Assembly (NCBI GenBank): GCA_964020085.1
Contig: OZ026596.1
Coordinates: forward strand, 41,306,343 to 41,370,342
Length of the DNA stretch: 64,000 bases
Source: Micromussa lordhowensis
Lineage: Eukaryota; Cnidaria; Anthozoa; Scleractinia; Lobophylliidae
Reading direction: 5' to 3'
The position numbers were made by a program, and so were the translations under genes. The notes under the pieces were generated by a model. It was not told where the DNA came from and ran no database searches. It saw only the letters and a list, made by a program, of their open reading frames with translations. Positions 11,908 to 20,967 of the stretch are shown here, one piece after another. How positions within the stretch are numbered: the stretch's first letter is position 1; each line of letters starts with the position of its first letter.

Positions 11908-14900
11908 TTACAAATCTAGTAAAGTGTCAATATTGTCCATATCCTGGTCATCAAAGGCGGCTTTGTATCCGTACGGATAGGTCATGAAGGTTTCAGGATC
12001 GATTACCCTCTTGCAGTAGACCAGTTGATATTGTTTGATCTGCTCCTCTGTTTGAATACTGTAATCTTTAGTTTGACGCACAATGTGATAAGGTTTGATG
12101 ACAGCAGTTTGACGAGCTCCTTCGACCAGCGGACTTTTTATGTCATCTAGGACATTTTGTCTGAGGATTGGAAAGTTCAACTGCTTGCTTCCTTCGCTGT
12201 TGAGCGAGATACCACGTACTTTGCATTCTTGTTTTCCTTGGCGAGTCTGGTACCCATAATTTTTAGGTCCCCCTGACGCAAATTCCATTATGGTGTCTCC
12301 TTCCTTCAACTCATTCTTAAAATCGCCAAGGTACTCGCCAAGCACTGGTTTTGTTTGACTCGGTGAGGTTTTGAAAATGACACTGTCTGTATCGAAATAC
12401 AGCACGCGTTCTTTGAGCTTGTTGAGCTGCTCGTAGAGCTTGAGGCGGGCCCAGCAGGTTGTGAAGCAGGCAATAAAGATGTTGAGGTTGGGCGACACGG
12501 GGTCGTCTTGAAGCTGGTGTTTGTAATGAATCTCGACCCGTTGTTCTGTTAGCACGGACACGTACCGGATATCATATTTATCGCTGTCATGAAATGCGTG
12601 AAATTGGATGGGATCGTCAAACTCTTTCACCTGTGTCTTGTTGGGTTTCTGCCCGAACTTTCCCCACATTGAATTCAACATCATCTTCGCCAGGGTACGT
12701 AAACCAGGATTTTTTTCGATGTTGGCGGGGTCAAGTTGGATTTCTTCTTTTTGAAAGTACTTGGTCACATGCTCTTGTTGTTTGACAAGGTCGTTCCCGA
12801 CATGCTCTGGCCAACCGCTCGCTTCTTCTTTAATTTTCAGCCACGTGTTAACGTAGTCAGCAAACAAACCTTCTTTTTGTCGTTCTTCAGGGAAATTCCA
12901 GACTTCATGGATGTGAAGAATCTTATAGCCACGTTTCACCGCTTCCCACAGTTCAGGTGTACACCAGGTCCCTGTAATCTGCCTTTGTTCATCATTGTGG
13001 TTACAAACAAAACTTCTTTCCAACATGGGTTTCTCCATTTCTGTTTCCACGCAGCTGCAACACAGGGGAAACGTGAGCTTGTCGTTCTGACGTAGCGGTA
13101 AAACGGGATGATAGAGCTCATAGGGTGGGAGGACGGTACATTGCGCGATGCCAAAGTACTGTAAAATGTTACCTTCCGGTTCAAAGATGATCTGTGGATG
13201 TCCGATCGGATAAAGTTTGTTTTTATTGACGTAGGGATACAGGGACGTGAAGTCATAGTAATCAATTTCTTCATCATCCTCGGCATCACGAGGGTTGAGT
13301 GGAGCAACAATGTCGAGCTGATTGACAAAGTCATGCACCTCCGGGTCGTTTTGTTTGAGTTGAGCCCACTGACACTCCCACATTTGCTTCACATTGTAAC
13401 CACGACTTGCTAAATCAAAGACTTTGCGTTGCGTACAAATGTAAGCATCTTCCATGCTCCTATCTTCCAGGCGGCGGTGAGTTTCGCTGCGGTTGGGATA
13501 GCAAGCGCGACACCCGTGCCAATAACAACCTTGGAACTCGTAGACGGTCTTGGTGGCTTCATCATAACCATCCACGGTGTAGTTGGAGTTGGGAATTCTA
13601 AATTCTCCCTTGTTTCTAGCATGCTGAATCCTGTGGAGCTTTGAATCTTCCCAGTGAAGCCACTCGAGCGCCACTTTGGAATGATTACTAGTTAGCCGCC
13701 AGCCGTGAAGAGGTTCCGAAGCGATGGTGTTAGGTTTCATGCGGTTTTGACGTAGATCGCGGTTGCACGCGGAGGCGATGGTCATGCAGCTGAAAGGATT
13801 AAACTTTGATTTTGCTTCAAACAGTTGTTTGAACTTCAAGCAGCCTTCTTTGAGTAGCTTGACATTAGATTCACAGTAAGCCACCAACTCTTCAGCAAAA
13901 TCAAATGTGCCCGTCTGCTGAGCATGCCAGATTTCAAAAGCTTTGCGACCGCTCACTGACATCACTTCTGGCATGTAATAATGTTGTGCGGGGATTGGAC
14001 CAACGTACTGTTGATTTTCTGGCGTGTTGAATAGATGAAGGAAATACCCTTTCTTGAGCTCGGTCAGTCCAAAGGTTTTTGGAAACGCAGACAGCGGCAT
14101 TTGAAAGAACGACAGAGAGTCAATAAAACGTATTCTGTCAAAATTCAACTGCATGATTTTTCCCCCGTTTCTGACTTGTTCCACGATCCGATTCTGGCGA
14201 TGGTACTCATCGACTACAAAGTAGCCGTCATATCCCTGGAAGTTATGGGCAATGACTGTCACATCGCGGGTGTCGCCAGCTGTCAACGTATCCAACCATT
14301 CTAGGAAGTCAGTCATGCAACTGTCACCCTTGAAACGAACGGGGCGATTGTCGTCCTCGGTCTCAGCTACGACTAGATTCGCCACATGCGTTTTGGTGTC
14401 TTGCATTGCTTCGATGTCGAAGAACACATGCAGGGGCGGTTTTTCTTCCTCCTCATCAATGTCCATGCCCTCCCCATTCGCAACTAGAGTCGCTAGACCC
14501 GCAGCAGCCCCCCGCTTTTTCTTCTTCTTTTTACGTTTTTCAGCTTTCTCCTCTTCGGGCGATTTGGCTTTTTGAATATAGCATTTATGCTCTCTGACAT
14601 TGACGTACTCTCGACACGAGGGACAGTCGGCGAAACCGCATTGATGTTTTCTTTGCTCTTTAATTCCAACCATCAATTTTTGACAGGTGAGACATTTGCG
14701 TTTGTAAGTACACACGCTGACATTTTCTGCGTCTACTGTTTTTCCCTTGTAGGACTTGCTGAAATGTTGCTGAAGGCAGGTTTCTCCATAGAAGTCGCGT
14801 TTACACCTGTCACATGGGAGTGAGGCTGGACGGCGTTGAGCTTTGGCTTCGCGATAATCGGTGCAGAAGTTTTGCAGACAAGCTGGGCAGTGATCCGGGT

Positions 14901-15885
14901 TATTGCTACAACTGTGCTTTCCCTCGTCGCCATAGGGTTTAAGACACCGTCCGCAGAAATAGCTGGTACCAAAATAGCCGAGGAGACTGGTGACAACATC
15001 ATAATGCTGCTGATTGTACAGAAGCACTAGCTGCTTGTCTTGAGGTGGGCCAAACGTGTCGACGCGATAGCCACGGGTTTCATCAATGACGAGTAGCTGA
15101 TAGCCGTACAGAGAAGGAGCCATAGAGAACTTGGTTAATTCTTCATAGCTGCAAGCGCCAAACGGTACTTGAGCTTCGGTGTGAATATTCCAAGCTTCGG
15201 TTCTTTGGATAGATTTACCATCTCTAAATCCGGCCCAATTTGGGTGGTTGTCTACCTTCGCTTTGGCTGTGACAATAGCGCGAGCACAGCATAACTCGTC
15301 TTTGTTTTTTATCGTGACTATGCAGTGTTTGAACCGTTTGAAGGTTTCGGGATGTGAGTGACCAGGTTTCATCTTTCGTTTCGCGCTACCCATGGGTGCT
15401 GCGCGAACTTGGGTAAATGAAAGCTGGAACGAGTCATCTAGTTCAAAATTTTCATTTGAATTGAGGACCCGCGCCATTTGTTGTAGAATGCCATCCAGGC
15501 GATCACTACCTCTCATCCATTCCTCCGCGGTCAATCGCCGGTAGCCATAAGCGTGGTTTAACCGATTGCTGGCCAAATTGAAGTACACATAATCCCGTCC
15601 AGGGATCTGTTCGTTTTGAATTAAATTTTGTAAGCTTGAATAAATGGCATCACTCAAAGCTTGCGTTAAACGTTGGTGCTGAATAAATTGACCTTCTTGT
15701 CTGAGATTGGCCGTATAATGTCTTTCCGCCACACCCATACGCTCACTGCGCCTGTCCACGTACGGATTTAAAGTGAAGACAAAACGGCCAGGTTCCCTGG
15801 TGAGGGGGTTACCGCCAATTTGCGTTTGATAGGCCAGCTGTCTCTCAAGAGCCTCAACAGCGTTCAGAAGCGACTGATCGTCCAT
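11908..15885 (-). CDS. PolB: Protein-primed DNA polymerase B (outer Polinton)
   Basis: A 1325-residue Polinton-type family B DNA polymerase that would replicate the linear element by protein priming. From the N-terminus it shows a Polinton-specific leader, a Cys/His-rich zinc region (CGRCLKPYG, CPACLQNFC, CDRCKRDF, CPSCREY), a lysine-rich linker with KKKKKK, Exo I (HVFFDIEAMQ) and an Exo II-like block (VIAHNFQGYDGYF). A restriction-endonuclease-like insertion follows (YTVDGYDEATKTVYEFQGC then HGCRACYP). Next are Pol A (DYYDFTSLYPYVNKNKLYP), Pol B (KMMLNSMWGKFGQKPNKTQ) and Pol C (VLYFDTDSVIF). All catalytic motifs look intact. It is transcribed leftward, divergent from the 100-residue gene at 16179. 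The length is within the usual 1000-1400 range. Confidence 0.95.
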   Translation of the reverse strand: MDDQSLLNAVEALERQLAYQTQIGGNPLTREPGRFVFTLNPYVDRRSERMGVAERHYTANLRQEGQFIQHQRLTQALSDAIYSSLQNLIQNEQIPGRDYVYFNLASNRLNHAYGYRRLTAEEWMRGSDRLDGILQQMARVLNSNENFELDDSFQLSFTQVRAAPMGSAKRKMKPGHSHPETFKRFKHCIVTIKNKDELCCARAIVTAKAKVDNHPNWAGFRDGKSIQRTEAWNIHTEAQVPFGACSYEELTKFSMAPSLYGYQLLVIDETRGYRVDTFGPPQDKQLVLLYNQQHYDVVTSLLGYFGTSYFCGRCLKPYGDEGKHSCSNNPDHCPACLQNFCTDYREAKAQRRPASLPCDRCKRDFYGETCLQQHFSKSYKGKTVDAENVSVCTYKRKCLTCQKLMVGIKEQRKHQCGFADCPSCREYVNVREHKCYIQKAKSPEEEKAEKRKKKKKKRGAAAGLATLVANGEGMDIDEEEEKPPLHVFFDIEAMQDTKTHVANLVVAETEDDNRPVRFKGDSCMTDFLEWLDTLTAGDTRDVTVIAHNFQGYDGYFVVDEYHRQNRIVEQVRNGGKIMQLNFDRIRFIDSLSFFQMPLSAFPKTFGLTELKKGYFLHLFNTPENQQYVGPIPAQHYYMPEVMSVSGRKAFEIWHAQQTGTFDFAEELVAYCESNVKLLKEGCLKFKQLFEAKSKFNPFSCMTIASACNRDLRQNRMKPNTIASEPLHGWRLTSNHSKVALEWLHWEDSKLHRIQHARNKGEFRIPNSNYTVDGYDEATKTVYEFQGCYWHGCRACYPNRSETHRRLEDRSMEDAYICTQRKVFDLASRGYNVKQMWECQWAQLKQNDPEVHDFVNQLDIVAPLNPRDAEDDEEIDYYDFTSLYPYVNKNKLYPIGHPQIIFEPEGNILQYFGIAQCTVLPPYELYHPVLPLRQNDKLTFPLCCSCVETEMEKPMLERSFVCNHNDEQRQITGTWCTPELWEAVKRGYKILHIHEVWNFPEERQKEGLFADYVNTWLKIKEEASGWPEHVGNDLVKQQEHVTKYFQKEEIQLDPANIEKNPGLRTLAKMMLNSMWGKFGQKPNKTQVKEFDDPIQFHAFHDSDKYDIRYVSVLTEQRVEIHYKHQLQDDPVSPNLNIFIACFTTCWARLKLYEQLNKLKERVLYFDTDSVIFKTSPSQTKPVLGEYLGDFKNELKEGDTIMEFASGGPKNYGYQTRQGKQECKVRGISLNSEGSKQLNFPILRQNVLDDIKSPLVEGARQTAVIKPYHIVRQTKDYSIQTEEQIKQYQLVYCKRVIDPETFMTYPYGYKAAFDDQDMDNIDTLLDL

Positions 15886-16178
15886 TATGATCTAGAATGA
15901 GGAACGAAGTCAATTCAGCGTTGTTTTATAATATCAACAAACCAATCAGAAAAAAAGCTTAAGCTTGGGTTTAATTTAAACCGGTTAGCGATCAGGTAAG
16001 GCGACAGTTTTAAACCAATAAGAAATAAAATTGAACGAACTTGTCTAAACATGTCGATTTTTCTTAGCCAATCAGAATTTGTAGCTAGCGCTCCTTTTTT
16101 TAATTAACCAAGGTAGTGTTAGGAAAGGCGTCTCATTTACCTATTTAACGCTTATATCTTTCAGGTCAGAACTAGAAG
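15886..16178. promoter_or_regulatory. Divergent promoter region of PolB and the 16179 gene
   Basis: The intergenic gap is AT-rich with several CCAAT-type words (accaatcag, gccaatcag, accaataag) and a TATA-like ttatatc near 16150. A pyrimidine-AG (ctttcag) precedes the plus-strand start and could be a splice acceptor. Confidence 0.4.
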
Positions 16179-16481
16179 ATGGGAGCTGCTCAAACTATCA
16201 AGATGACCGAAGAAAAAGCAACGCAGACAGACAATTTGTTAAATTCATTGGTGGATCATACGACACAAGCAGTCATTGCTACTGAAATGTTTATTTTGGC
16301 GCAAACAATAGACCAGTACTGTCATCGTGTGTCAGATCAGCTGTTGGCTATGGATGACGAAACACTCAGAAACTTTACTAATGTGGACAAATTCGCAGAG
16401 GCATTTATCAAGGGATGGCACGTATGGAAGTTGGGGCAGGAGACAGAAGCATTTGAGACATTTTCTACAGTCATGAAATAA
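16179..16481 (+). CDS. Small acidic protein of unknown function (100 aa)
   Basis: The ATG at 16179 opens a 100-residue, mostly helical, mildly acidic protein rich in Thr, Glu and Gln. It has no recognised motif, signal peptide or membrane segment. It starts about 290 bp from the divergent PolB start. Its stop is followed within a few bases by AATAAA, then TTTATT that can serve the convergent minus-strand gene. The compact start and own poly(A) signal favour a real gene. Confidence 0.55.
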   Translation: MGAAQTIKMTEEKATQTDNLLNSLVDHTTQAVIATEMFILAQTIDQYCHRVSDQLLAMDDETLRNFTNVDKFAEAFIKGWHVWKLGQETEAFETFSTVMK

Positions 16482-16486
16482 AATTT

Positions 16487-16961
16487 ATTTATTGACATAC
16501 ACACAGTGTTCTCTGAGTAATTTTATGGTGCGATCGATTGTTTTTACATTGGATCCTAAATATAACAACACTGCTTTGTTGTTGATCACACATTCTCCAT
16601 GACAACCCGATGAATTCCTTACAAGTCTCCCGTAAGGCCATAAACTGGAGCGGTAGTATTTGGCAAAAGGTAAAATCTCGGCAATGGGTTTATCAATAAG
16701 ACATGCGAGACCCTGACAGAAAAACGAAAATCACCAGACATAAGCTTTATTGGCAATGCAACGTTTTTTAAAAGGAATGGTAACATCACAATGTGTTAGA
16801 CTCCATCCTAAATATTCGCTCTCTTCGTCACCATTGAGTAGGGTATAATTACCATACACGTGTCTATGATAATGATAGTCTGTGCTAACGGGAAAATTAA
16901 AACGTTGGTAACTTTTCTCAAGACAGTACTTGTCATTACATTTCACAAACAAACATTCCAA
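16487..16961 (-). pseudogene. Degraded minus-strand gene, interrupted by an in-frame TGA
   Basis: A minus-strand frame runs from about 16961 to a TAA near 16487. It is broken by one TGA (about 16731) with coding-like sequence on both sides. The proximal part is rich in Tyr, His and Cys (DYHYHRHVYGNYTLL). The distal part has a Cys-containing, structured-looking tail ending REHCVYVNK. No in-frame ATG precedes it. A short ATG-led exon near 17140-17170 ends at a good donor (CTG|GTAAGT), and a pyrimidine-rich acceptor lies near 17000, but simple splicing hits stops. I do not recognise the protein. Confidence 0.35.
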
Positions 16962-17644
16962 GGTTCCTATCCTCCATAATCATTTCATTTCGTAAGCTAG
17001 AAAAGGAGTAACGAAGGAAAATCAGTGATGTTTCGATAAAAGCACATGGAATAAATCGCTTCGATAGAAGCGAACACCACTACAACTAAATGCAATGTTT
17101 TGATAAATGCTTCACGGAATGGTTTAAAACACTTACCAGGGTCTCTTGTCGAGGACGTTTGCTAGCCATGATGTCCTTAAAAAGCACACTAGGTCACGAA
17201 CGCTAGTTTTGCCAATTTTTCGTCTAGTTTTAAAACGTTTGACTTTAAATATTTGTGCGTAGCCTTGAGAAAACATTTAAAACTAACGTTCTATTGGCTT
17301 GTGATCTATTTCCCGCCCCGAGAAAACACACCTATTGTTGGAGTAGCCCGTGCAAGAATTAAAACAATTTTCACATTCTTTTCATTGAGGAACCGTCAAA
17401 TTGTGTCGTGTTATCCTTAGAAACTGTTAAAAACTTACCTTCTCTCAAGTTTCAGGGCGGTAGCTACTTTTACGTCAGTGTTATAAGTTATTTTCCTTCG
17501 CCAACAAACACAGAACTTCGCACAGCTCTAGAGTAAGCACATGGAAACGCGGACGGCATAGAAAACAACCTGACGCTGTATTGTATAAGGTCTCGGAAAA
17601 TTTTTTTCATTCGCGCACAAACACTGATCACGTTCGCATCAAAA
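16962..17644. promoter_or_regulatory. Probable promoter and 5' exon region
   Basis: It holds a possible minus-strand 5' exon (ATG near 17170, reading MASKRPRQETL to a GTAAGT donor) and the upstream region of the RING gene. No other frame is convincing. Confidence 0.3.
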
Positions 17645-18394
17645 ATGGCAGCAAAACGAAGCAGTAGGAGACTCCGAGGTTTAGCACCTGAAGAAGACGG
17701 GTTAGGAGTCTGTTTAATTTGTCAAGGCAACTTCAGCATCGAGGAGTTACAACGCCTTCACAGAGCGGTTTGCTGCGGAACCTTATTTCACCGGCGCTGC
17801 TTTAAAGAAATGAATGCCAGAACTTCGAGTTGCGCCGCCTGCCGAATTGAACAAGAGCCGGACAACCCGAGAGCACTCGAACTGGCCGAGGAGGATTTGG
17901 AGTCCCTGATCGTTGATTTAGACGAGTTACCCCGATTCCAGATCCTTGGTAACACGCGAGGTATGTTTGAGACAAATCGTTTTCAAGCCTTGGTATTAGA
18001 AGAAATCAACGAATACCGTTGCGTTGGCTTGCCTTCCGCGCATCGTCCCGGTTCGCCATTTTGGCAGGTCTTACCATATTTCATTCCTGAACACTGTTTT
18101 TTTACTTTATTGTACGCCATAGAAACGTTTACTCAGTTGTATGTAGGGAGTACAATGTATTTACACGGTTTTGTTTGTTTGCCCGTTCCTGTGACTAGAG
18201 CGGTGCGTCAAAGTTTTTACGAAATTTTTTTAGCAAATATGCCGTGGGCTGTCTATAGATTAGTGGAGAGCGTTCGTTTTCGTTTTTTATTTCACCACAA
18301 TCCTTTTGAAACCAGTATTAGAATGTCACAATTGAATGTGATGCCGTTCGGCGAAGAGACTTGGTACGAGACTGATCTGCCACATTATTTGTAA
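17645..18394 (+). CDS. RING-finger protein with unknown C-terminal domain
   Basis: The ATG at 17645 opens a 249-residue protein with an N-terminal RING-type zinc module. It starts with CLICQGNF, continues through CCGTLFHRRCFKEM and ends with SCAACR, a normal spacing for an E3 ubiquitin-ligase RING. A role in modifying host or viral proteins is inferred from the family. The part after residue 110 is a hydrophobic-aromatic domain of unknown fold. A TAA stop at 18392-18394 ends the frame. The same frame then stays open to 18805 and encodes what looks like a second copy of that domain, so this is either a nonsense mutation or a stop-readthrough gene. Confidence 0.65.
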   Translation: MAAKRSSRRLRGLAPEEDGLGVCLICQGNFSIEELQRLHRAVCCGTLFHRRCFKEMNARTSSCAACRIEQEPDNPRALELAEEDLESLIVDLDELPRFQILGNTRGMFETNRFQALVLEEINEYRCVGLPSAHRPGSPFWQVLPYFIPEHCFFTLLYAIETFTQLYVGSTMYLHGFVCLPVPVTRAVRQSFYEIFLANMPWAVYRLVESVRFRFLFHHNPFETSIRMSQLNVMPFGEETWYETDLPHYL

Positions 18395-18805
18395 TTTTTT
18401 GTAGACGAGGACAATTACACACGTGCGGATGAGGCGCTGTGGTTTTACAGTGATATGGGGAGACCTTTTCACACTCATCACGAATTGGCTTCTTCATGGA
18501 GATATGTACCATTTCCAATTAATCCAGTGACCTGGTTCACTTATTATGTTATGTTAAGAGATTTGATTATGTTTTTACAACGCGAACAATTTTCTGAAAG
18601 ACCTACAGTTTATATCCACGCGAGTGTGGTTTGTCCGTTTTCCGTTATTCATCATGCCATGTTTAGGTACCAGATATATGATTTCTTTCACTTTAACACG
18701 CCGTCCGAGTTGTATTCTTGTATTCGTTGTATTAAGTTTCGTTTATTTTTTATGTCAACGACCGCTGTTCCCAGACAAGAGATTTTTGTAGAACATTTAA
18801 GATAG
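18395..18805 (+). pseudogene. In-frame continuation of the RING gene after TAA (duplicate domain)
   Basis: This stretch is in the same frame as the RING gene and is open until TAG/TAA near 18805. It encodes a domain that parallels the upstream one: an aromatic segment, a YIHASVVCPFSVIHHAMF-like core, then a CIKFRLFF strand matching VRFRFLF in copy 1. It may be translated only by readthrough, from the internal ATG at 18455, or not at all. Confidence 0.45.
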
Positions 18806-18876
18806 GAGACAAATTATTCTAATCCTTTGTACTTCGATTTAATGTGCGAACAATAAGACACATGTAATTTTCAACT

Positions 18877-18888
18877 TTTATTAATAAA
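18877..18888. terminator. Palindromic bidirectional poly(A) signal
   Basis: TTTATTAATAAA reads AATAAA on both strands and lies between the convergent RING gene (ending 18805) and the minus-strand GRF gene (ending 18915). Confidence 0.65.
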
Positions 18889-18914
18889 GTACAGTTTGAA
18901 CTACAACTGGTGTC

Positions 18915-19424
18915 TTATAAGTAATCTTGTGCCATTAGTAATTTAAAGGCGAGCCCCTGGGGTGGTTCGTTGATCCATTGGAATAACTTACATGAACGCT
19001 TAGGACATTTCAAGTACAATCGACCTGGGTTCTTTTCTGACTGAGACATGGCTAAGATCATGGACAGATCACAGGCACACTTGAATTTCTCCGGGGCAAT
19101 CTGGGCATAGACTGGGTGGGTCTGTTCCTCCATGGCTCTTAGATACGCTGCCAAATTCTCCTTACTACTGGTGACGTAACATTTCGTGTTAAAACGGGTC
19201 ATGGGGCAGCGGTAGTATTGGAACTGACTTCCATCTTCATGTTGGATAGAACCAAATGTCATATCCACCAAACAGCGCGGGCACTGGGGCTGAGTCATTC
19301 CAGGTTTAGGAATAGAGGCTAGGAATGCGTCAACGTCAAATACTTCTCCTTCTTCCAGCACTTGCACTTCTGTGATTTCCCTCTTGTTGTCCAGATCTGG
19401 AGGCATTTCTTTAATGACCCTCAT
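18915..19424 (-). CDS. Zinc-ribbon plus GRF-type zinc-finger protein
   Basis: The first in-frame ATG gives about 169 residues. The upstream codon at 19460 is GTG and is preceded by a pyrimidine-AG, so a spliced 5' extension is possible. The middle part has a zinc-ribbon-like pair of CxxC motifs (PQCPRCLVDM, then YYRCPM and a later C). The C-terminus fits a GRF zinc finger: KCACDLSMILAMS, then NPGRLYLKCPKRSCKLFQW. GRF fingers bind single-stranded nucleic acid in topoisomerases and nucleases, so a role in DNA replication or repair is a fair inference. It is transcribed leftward with the lysine-rich gene just upstream. Confidence 0.7.
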   Translation of the reverse strand: MRVIKEMPPDLDNKREITEVQVLEEGEVFDVDAFLASIPKPGMTQPQCPRCLVDMTFGSIQHEDGSQFQYYRCPMTRFNTKCYVTSSKENLAAYLRAMEEQTHPVYAQIAPEKFKCACDLSMILAMSQSEKNPGRLYLKCPKRSCKLFQWINEPPQGLAFKLLMAQDYL

Positions 19425-19475
19425 GACACCACCTTGAATGGTGGGCAAGTCTATTAACACACAAAAAAAACAAAA

Positions 19476-19892
19476 TTATAAATTTACTTTGGCTAACGTA
19501 TCACGCACATGTTGTTGTATTTTCATTCGTTTCGGTGTCAGTTCTCTTTGTTGATGTTTTTGATGCAAACGTAATTTTTGATAGTTCCTTTTCCTAGCAA
19601 AGAGACTGTTGCCAAGTGAATAACCCTTTAGAAGCATCATGGTCTGTCGTTCTCCAACTTTAACTAAAACAATGTCATCAAACCGAACGGTACCTTGTAG
19701 AAATTCTGGCTTAGACAGTTCCAACGTTAAGTTCTTTCTAGCTTTCTTCTTGGATGCTTCGGAAGCCTTTTTTGGCGCTTTACGTTTTCGTTTCTTGTCC
19801 TGTTTCAATTCTACATTTGTCTCTGGAAGAGGTGTAGTTTGTTCTTCTTCTGCATTTGCCACTGAAGGAGAGGTAGTTTGTTCTTCTGCCAT
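19476..19892 (-). CDS. Lysine-rich basic protein (138 aa)
   Basis: It starts at an ATG facing the tandem-repeat promoter. The N-terminus is acidic and repetitive (EEQTTSPSV, EEQTTPLPE). It is followed by a strong nuclear-localisation-like run (KKRKRKAPKKASEASKKKA) and a globular-looking part with VRFDDIVLVKVGERQTMMLL. No family is recognised. Nuclear DNA or RNA binding is plausible. The stop lies 16 bp before the upstream end of the GRF frame, suggesting a shared transcript. Confidence 0.6.
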   Translation of the reverse strand: MAEEQTTSPSVANAEEEQTTPLPETNVELKQDKKRKRKAPKKASEASKKKARKNLTLELSKPEFLQGTVRFDDIVLVKVGERQTMMLLKGYSLGNSLFARKRNYQKLRLHQKHQQRELTPKRMKIQQHVRDTLAKVNL

Positions 19893-19974
19893 TCTTTGAA
19901 AAATTCTTAGCGCTGAGACTAAACTGAACTGATAAACTTTGCAAAGAACCAGCGTTTAAGTAGCTCTTACCCCA

Positions 19975-20262
19975 CGCTCAATCTCGAAGCTGATTGGTTC
20001 ATACAATTAGACAATGATGTCATAAGACGCTCAAACTGAACGCTGATTGGTTCCTAGACGAGACAAGTTTAGACAAGGTCGCTCAATCTCGAAGCTGATT
20101 GGTTCATACAAATAAACAATGATGTCATAAGACGCTCAAACTGAACGCTGATTGGTTCATGAAATGAGACAAGTTTAGACAAGGTCGCTCAATCTCGAAG
20201 CTGATTGGTTCATACAAATAAACAATGATGTCATAAGACGCTCAAATTTGTTTCTGATTGGT
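19975..20262. promoter_or_regulatory. Three ~105-bp tandem repeats forming a bidirectional promoter
   Basis: About 2.7 near-identical copies begin gctcaatctcgaagctgattgg. Each full copy carries two inverted CCAAT boxes (ATTGG) and one CRE/ATF-like TGATGTCAT. The array sits between the divergent starts at 19892 (minus) and 20316 (plus). A TATA-like ATATTTAAAAG at about 20283 lies 30 bp upstream of the plus gene. It looks like an enhancer-style early promoter. Confidence 0.7.
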
Positions 20263-20315
20263 CACTGATAGCTATATGAAACATATTTAAAAGACACAAC
20301 ACATCATTTTTCAAG

Positions 20316-20537
20316 ATGAAACATTGGGAGCTGACTACCTTTTGTGTACCTCACTTGAAAGCTGTCTTGTGCGCTGTGGAAAGAACTCAATTGGAATTTT
20401 ACGGGACTGATCGTAATTTCCTTGAAATTGAAGAGGCGTTGACTGACGTTTTGGAAAAAATCAGAGAAGCCAAACATGGAGGTTTACACCAACTCAAGTC
20501 AAGTCAAGGAACTGATCACAACTCAGACAAACATTGA
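20316..20537 (+). CDS. Small protein of unknown function (73 aa)
   Basis: First plus-strand gene after the tandem-repeat promoter, with a clean ATG in the context CAAGATGA. The product is helical with alternating charges and no recognised domain. Its end overlaps the next frame (ATG at 20476), typical of compact viral coding. Confidence 0.5.
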   Translation: MKHWELTTFCVPHLKAVLCAVERTQLEFYGTDRNFLEIEEALTDVLEKIREAKHGGLHQLKSSQGTDHNSDKH

Positions 20538-20967
20538 AGTTGAACCCTTTGACAATCACGTGTCCGAAAGCAAAGAGGTCGATGTGTTTCTACTGGACGA
20601 CCACCTCTTACAATTACAAGACCGTTACAGGGAGGACAAAGCATGTCTGCACGAAACCACGTTGCTAAGGCGCAGACCGGATTGGGGCGGTATGATACTG
20701 GAAATGATGAAATATAATGAACATGTCCATCTGTTTAACCGACGTTGGTACCGTATCTATTACAATCCTCAGACCTACTATTTCAAGTTCAAACTGTGTG
20801 ACACGCCTAACCTGGTGGCCAGACATAGCTGTATCCTGTCCTATCCTGTCCTGCTAAGATTCATCATTTTAGTACGAGTGTCGATACGAAAGCCAGTGTC
20901 GTCGAACGATTTAATCGGACACTCAAACAGCGTATGTATCGTTATTTTACCACCAACAATACCTTGA
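20476..20967 (+). CDS. Unknown protein running into the integrase deletion junction
   Basis: The frame opens at ATG 20476. The first ~115 residues look like a real acidic-then-basic protein (LLDDHLLQLQDRYRED, then NRRWYRIYYNPQTYYFKFK). Downstream of about 20826 the frame reads out of phase across the integrase remnant, giving an unnatural hydrophobic tail. The original stop was probably lost when the integrase N-terminus was deleted. A 10-bp direct repeat (tatcctgtcc twice) lies at the probable junction. No function is recognised. Confidence 0.45.
   Translation: MEVYTNSSQVKELITTQTNIEVEPFDNHVSESKEVDVFLLDDHLLQLQDRYREDKACLHETTLLRRRPDWGGMILEMMKYNEHVHLFNRRWYRIYYNPQTYYFKFKLCDTPNLVARHSCILSYPVLLRFIILVRVSIRKPVSSNDLIGHSNSVCIVILPPTIP

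Noticed and set aside
12594..15030. Many plus- and minus-strand frames of 60-130 residues within the outer PolB gene
   Set aside because: They are shadows of the intact 1325-residue PolB frame and have no independent support.
16700..16731. A 22-bp intron (GTGATT...CTGTCAG) to explain the TGA in the minus-strand gene
   Set aside because: Too short for a spliceosomal intron, and the flanking frame is the same without splicing. A nonsense change is simpler.
19424..19476. A 37-bp intron joining the Lys-rich and GRF genes
   Set aside because: The donor and acceptor look acceptable, but the joined frame stops at once, so two separate genes are more likely.
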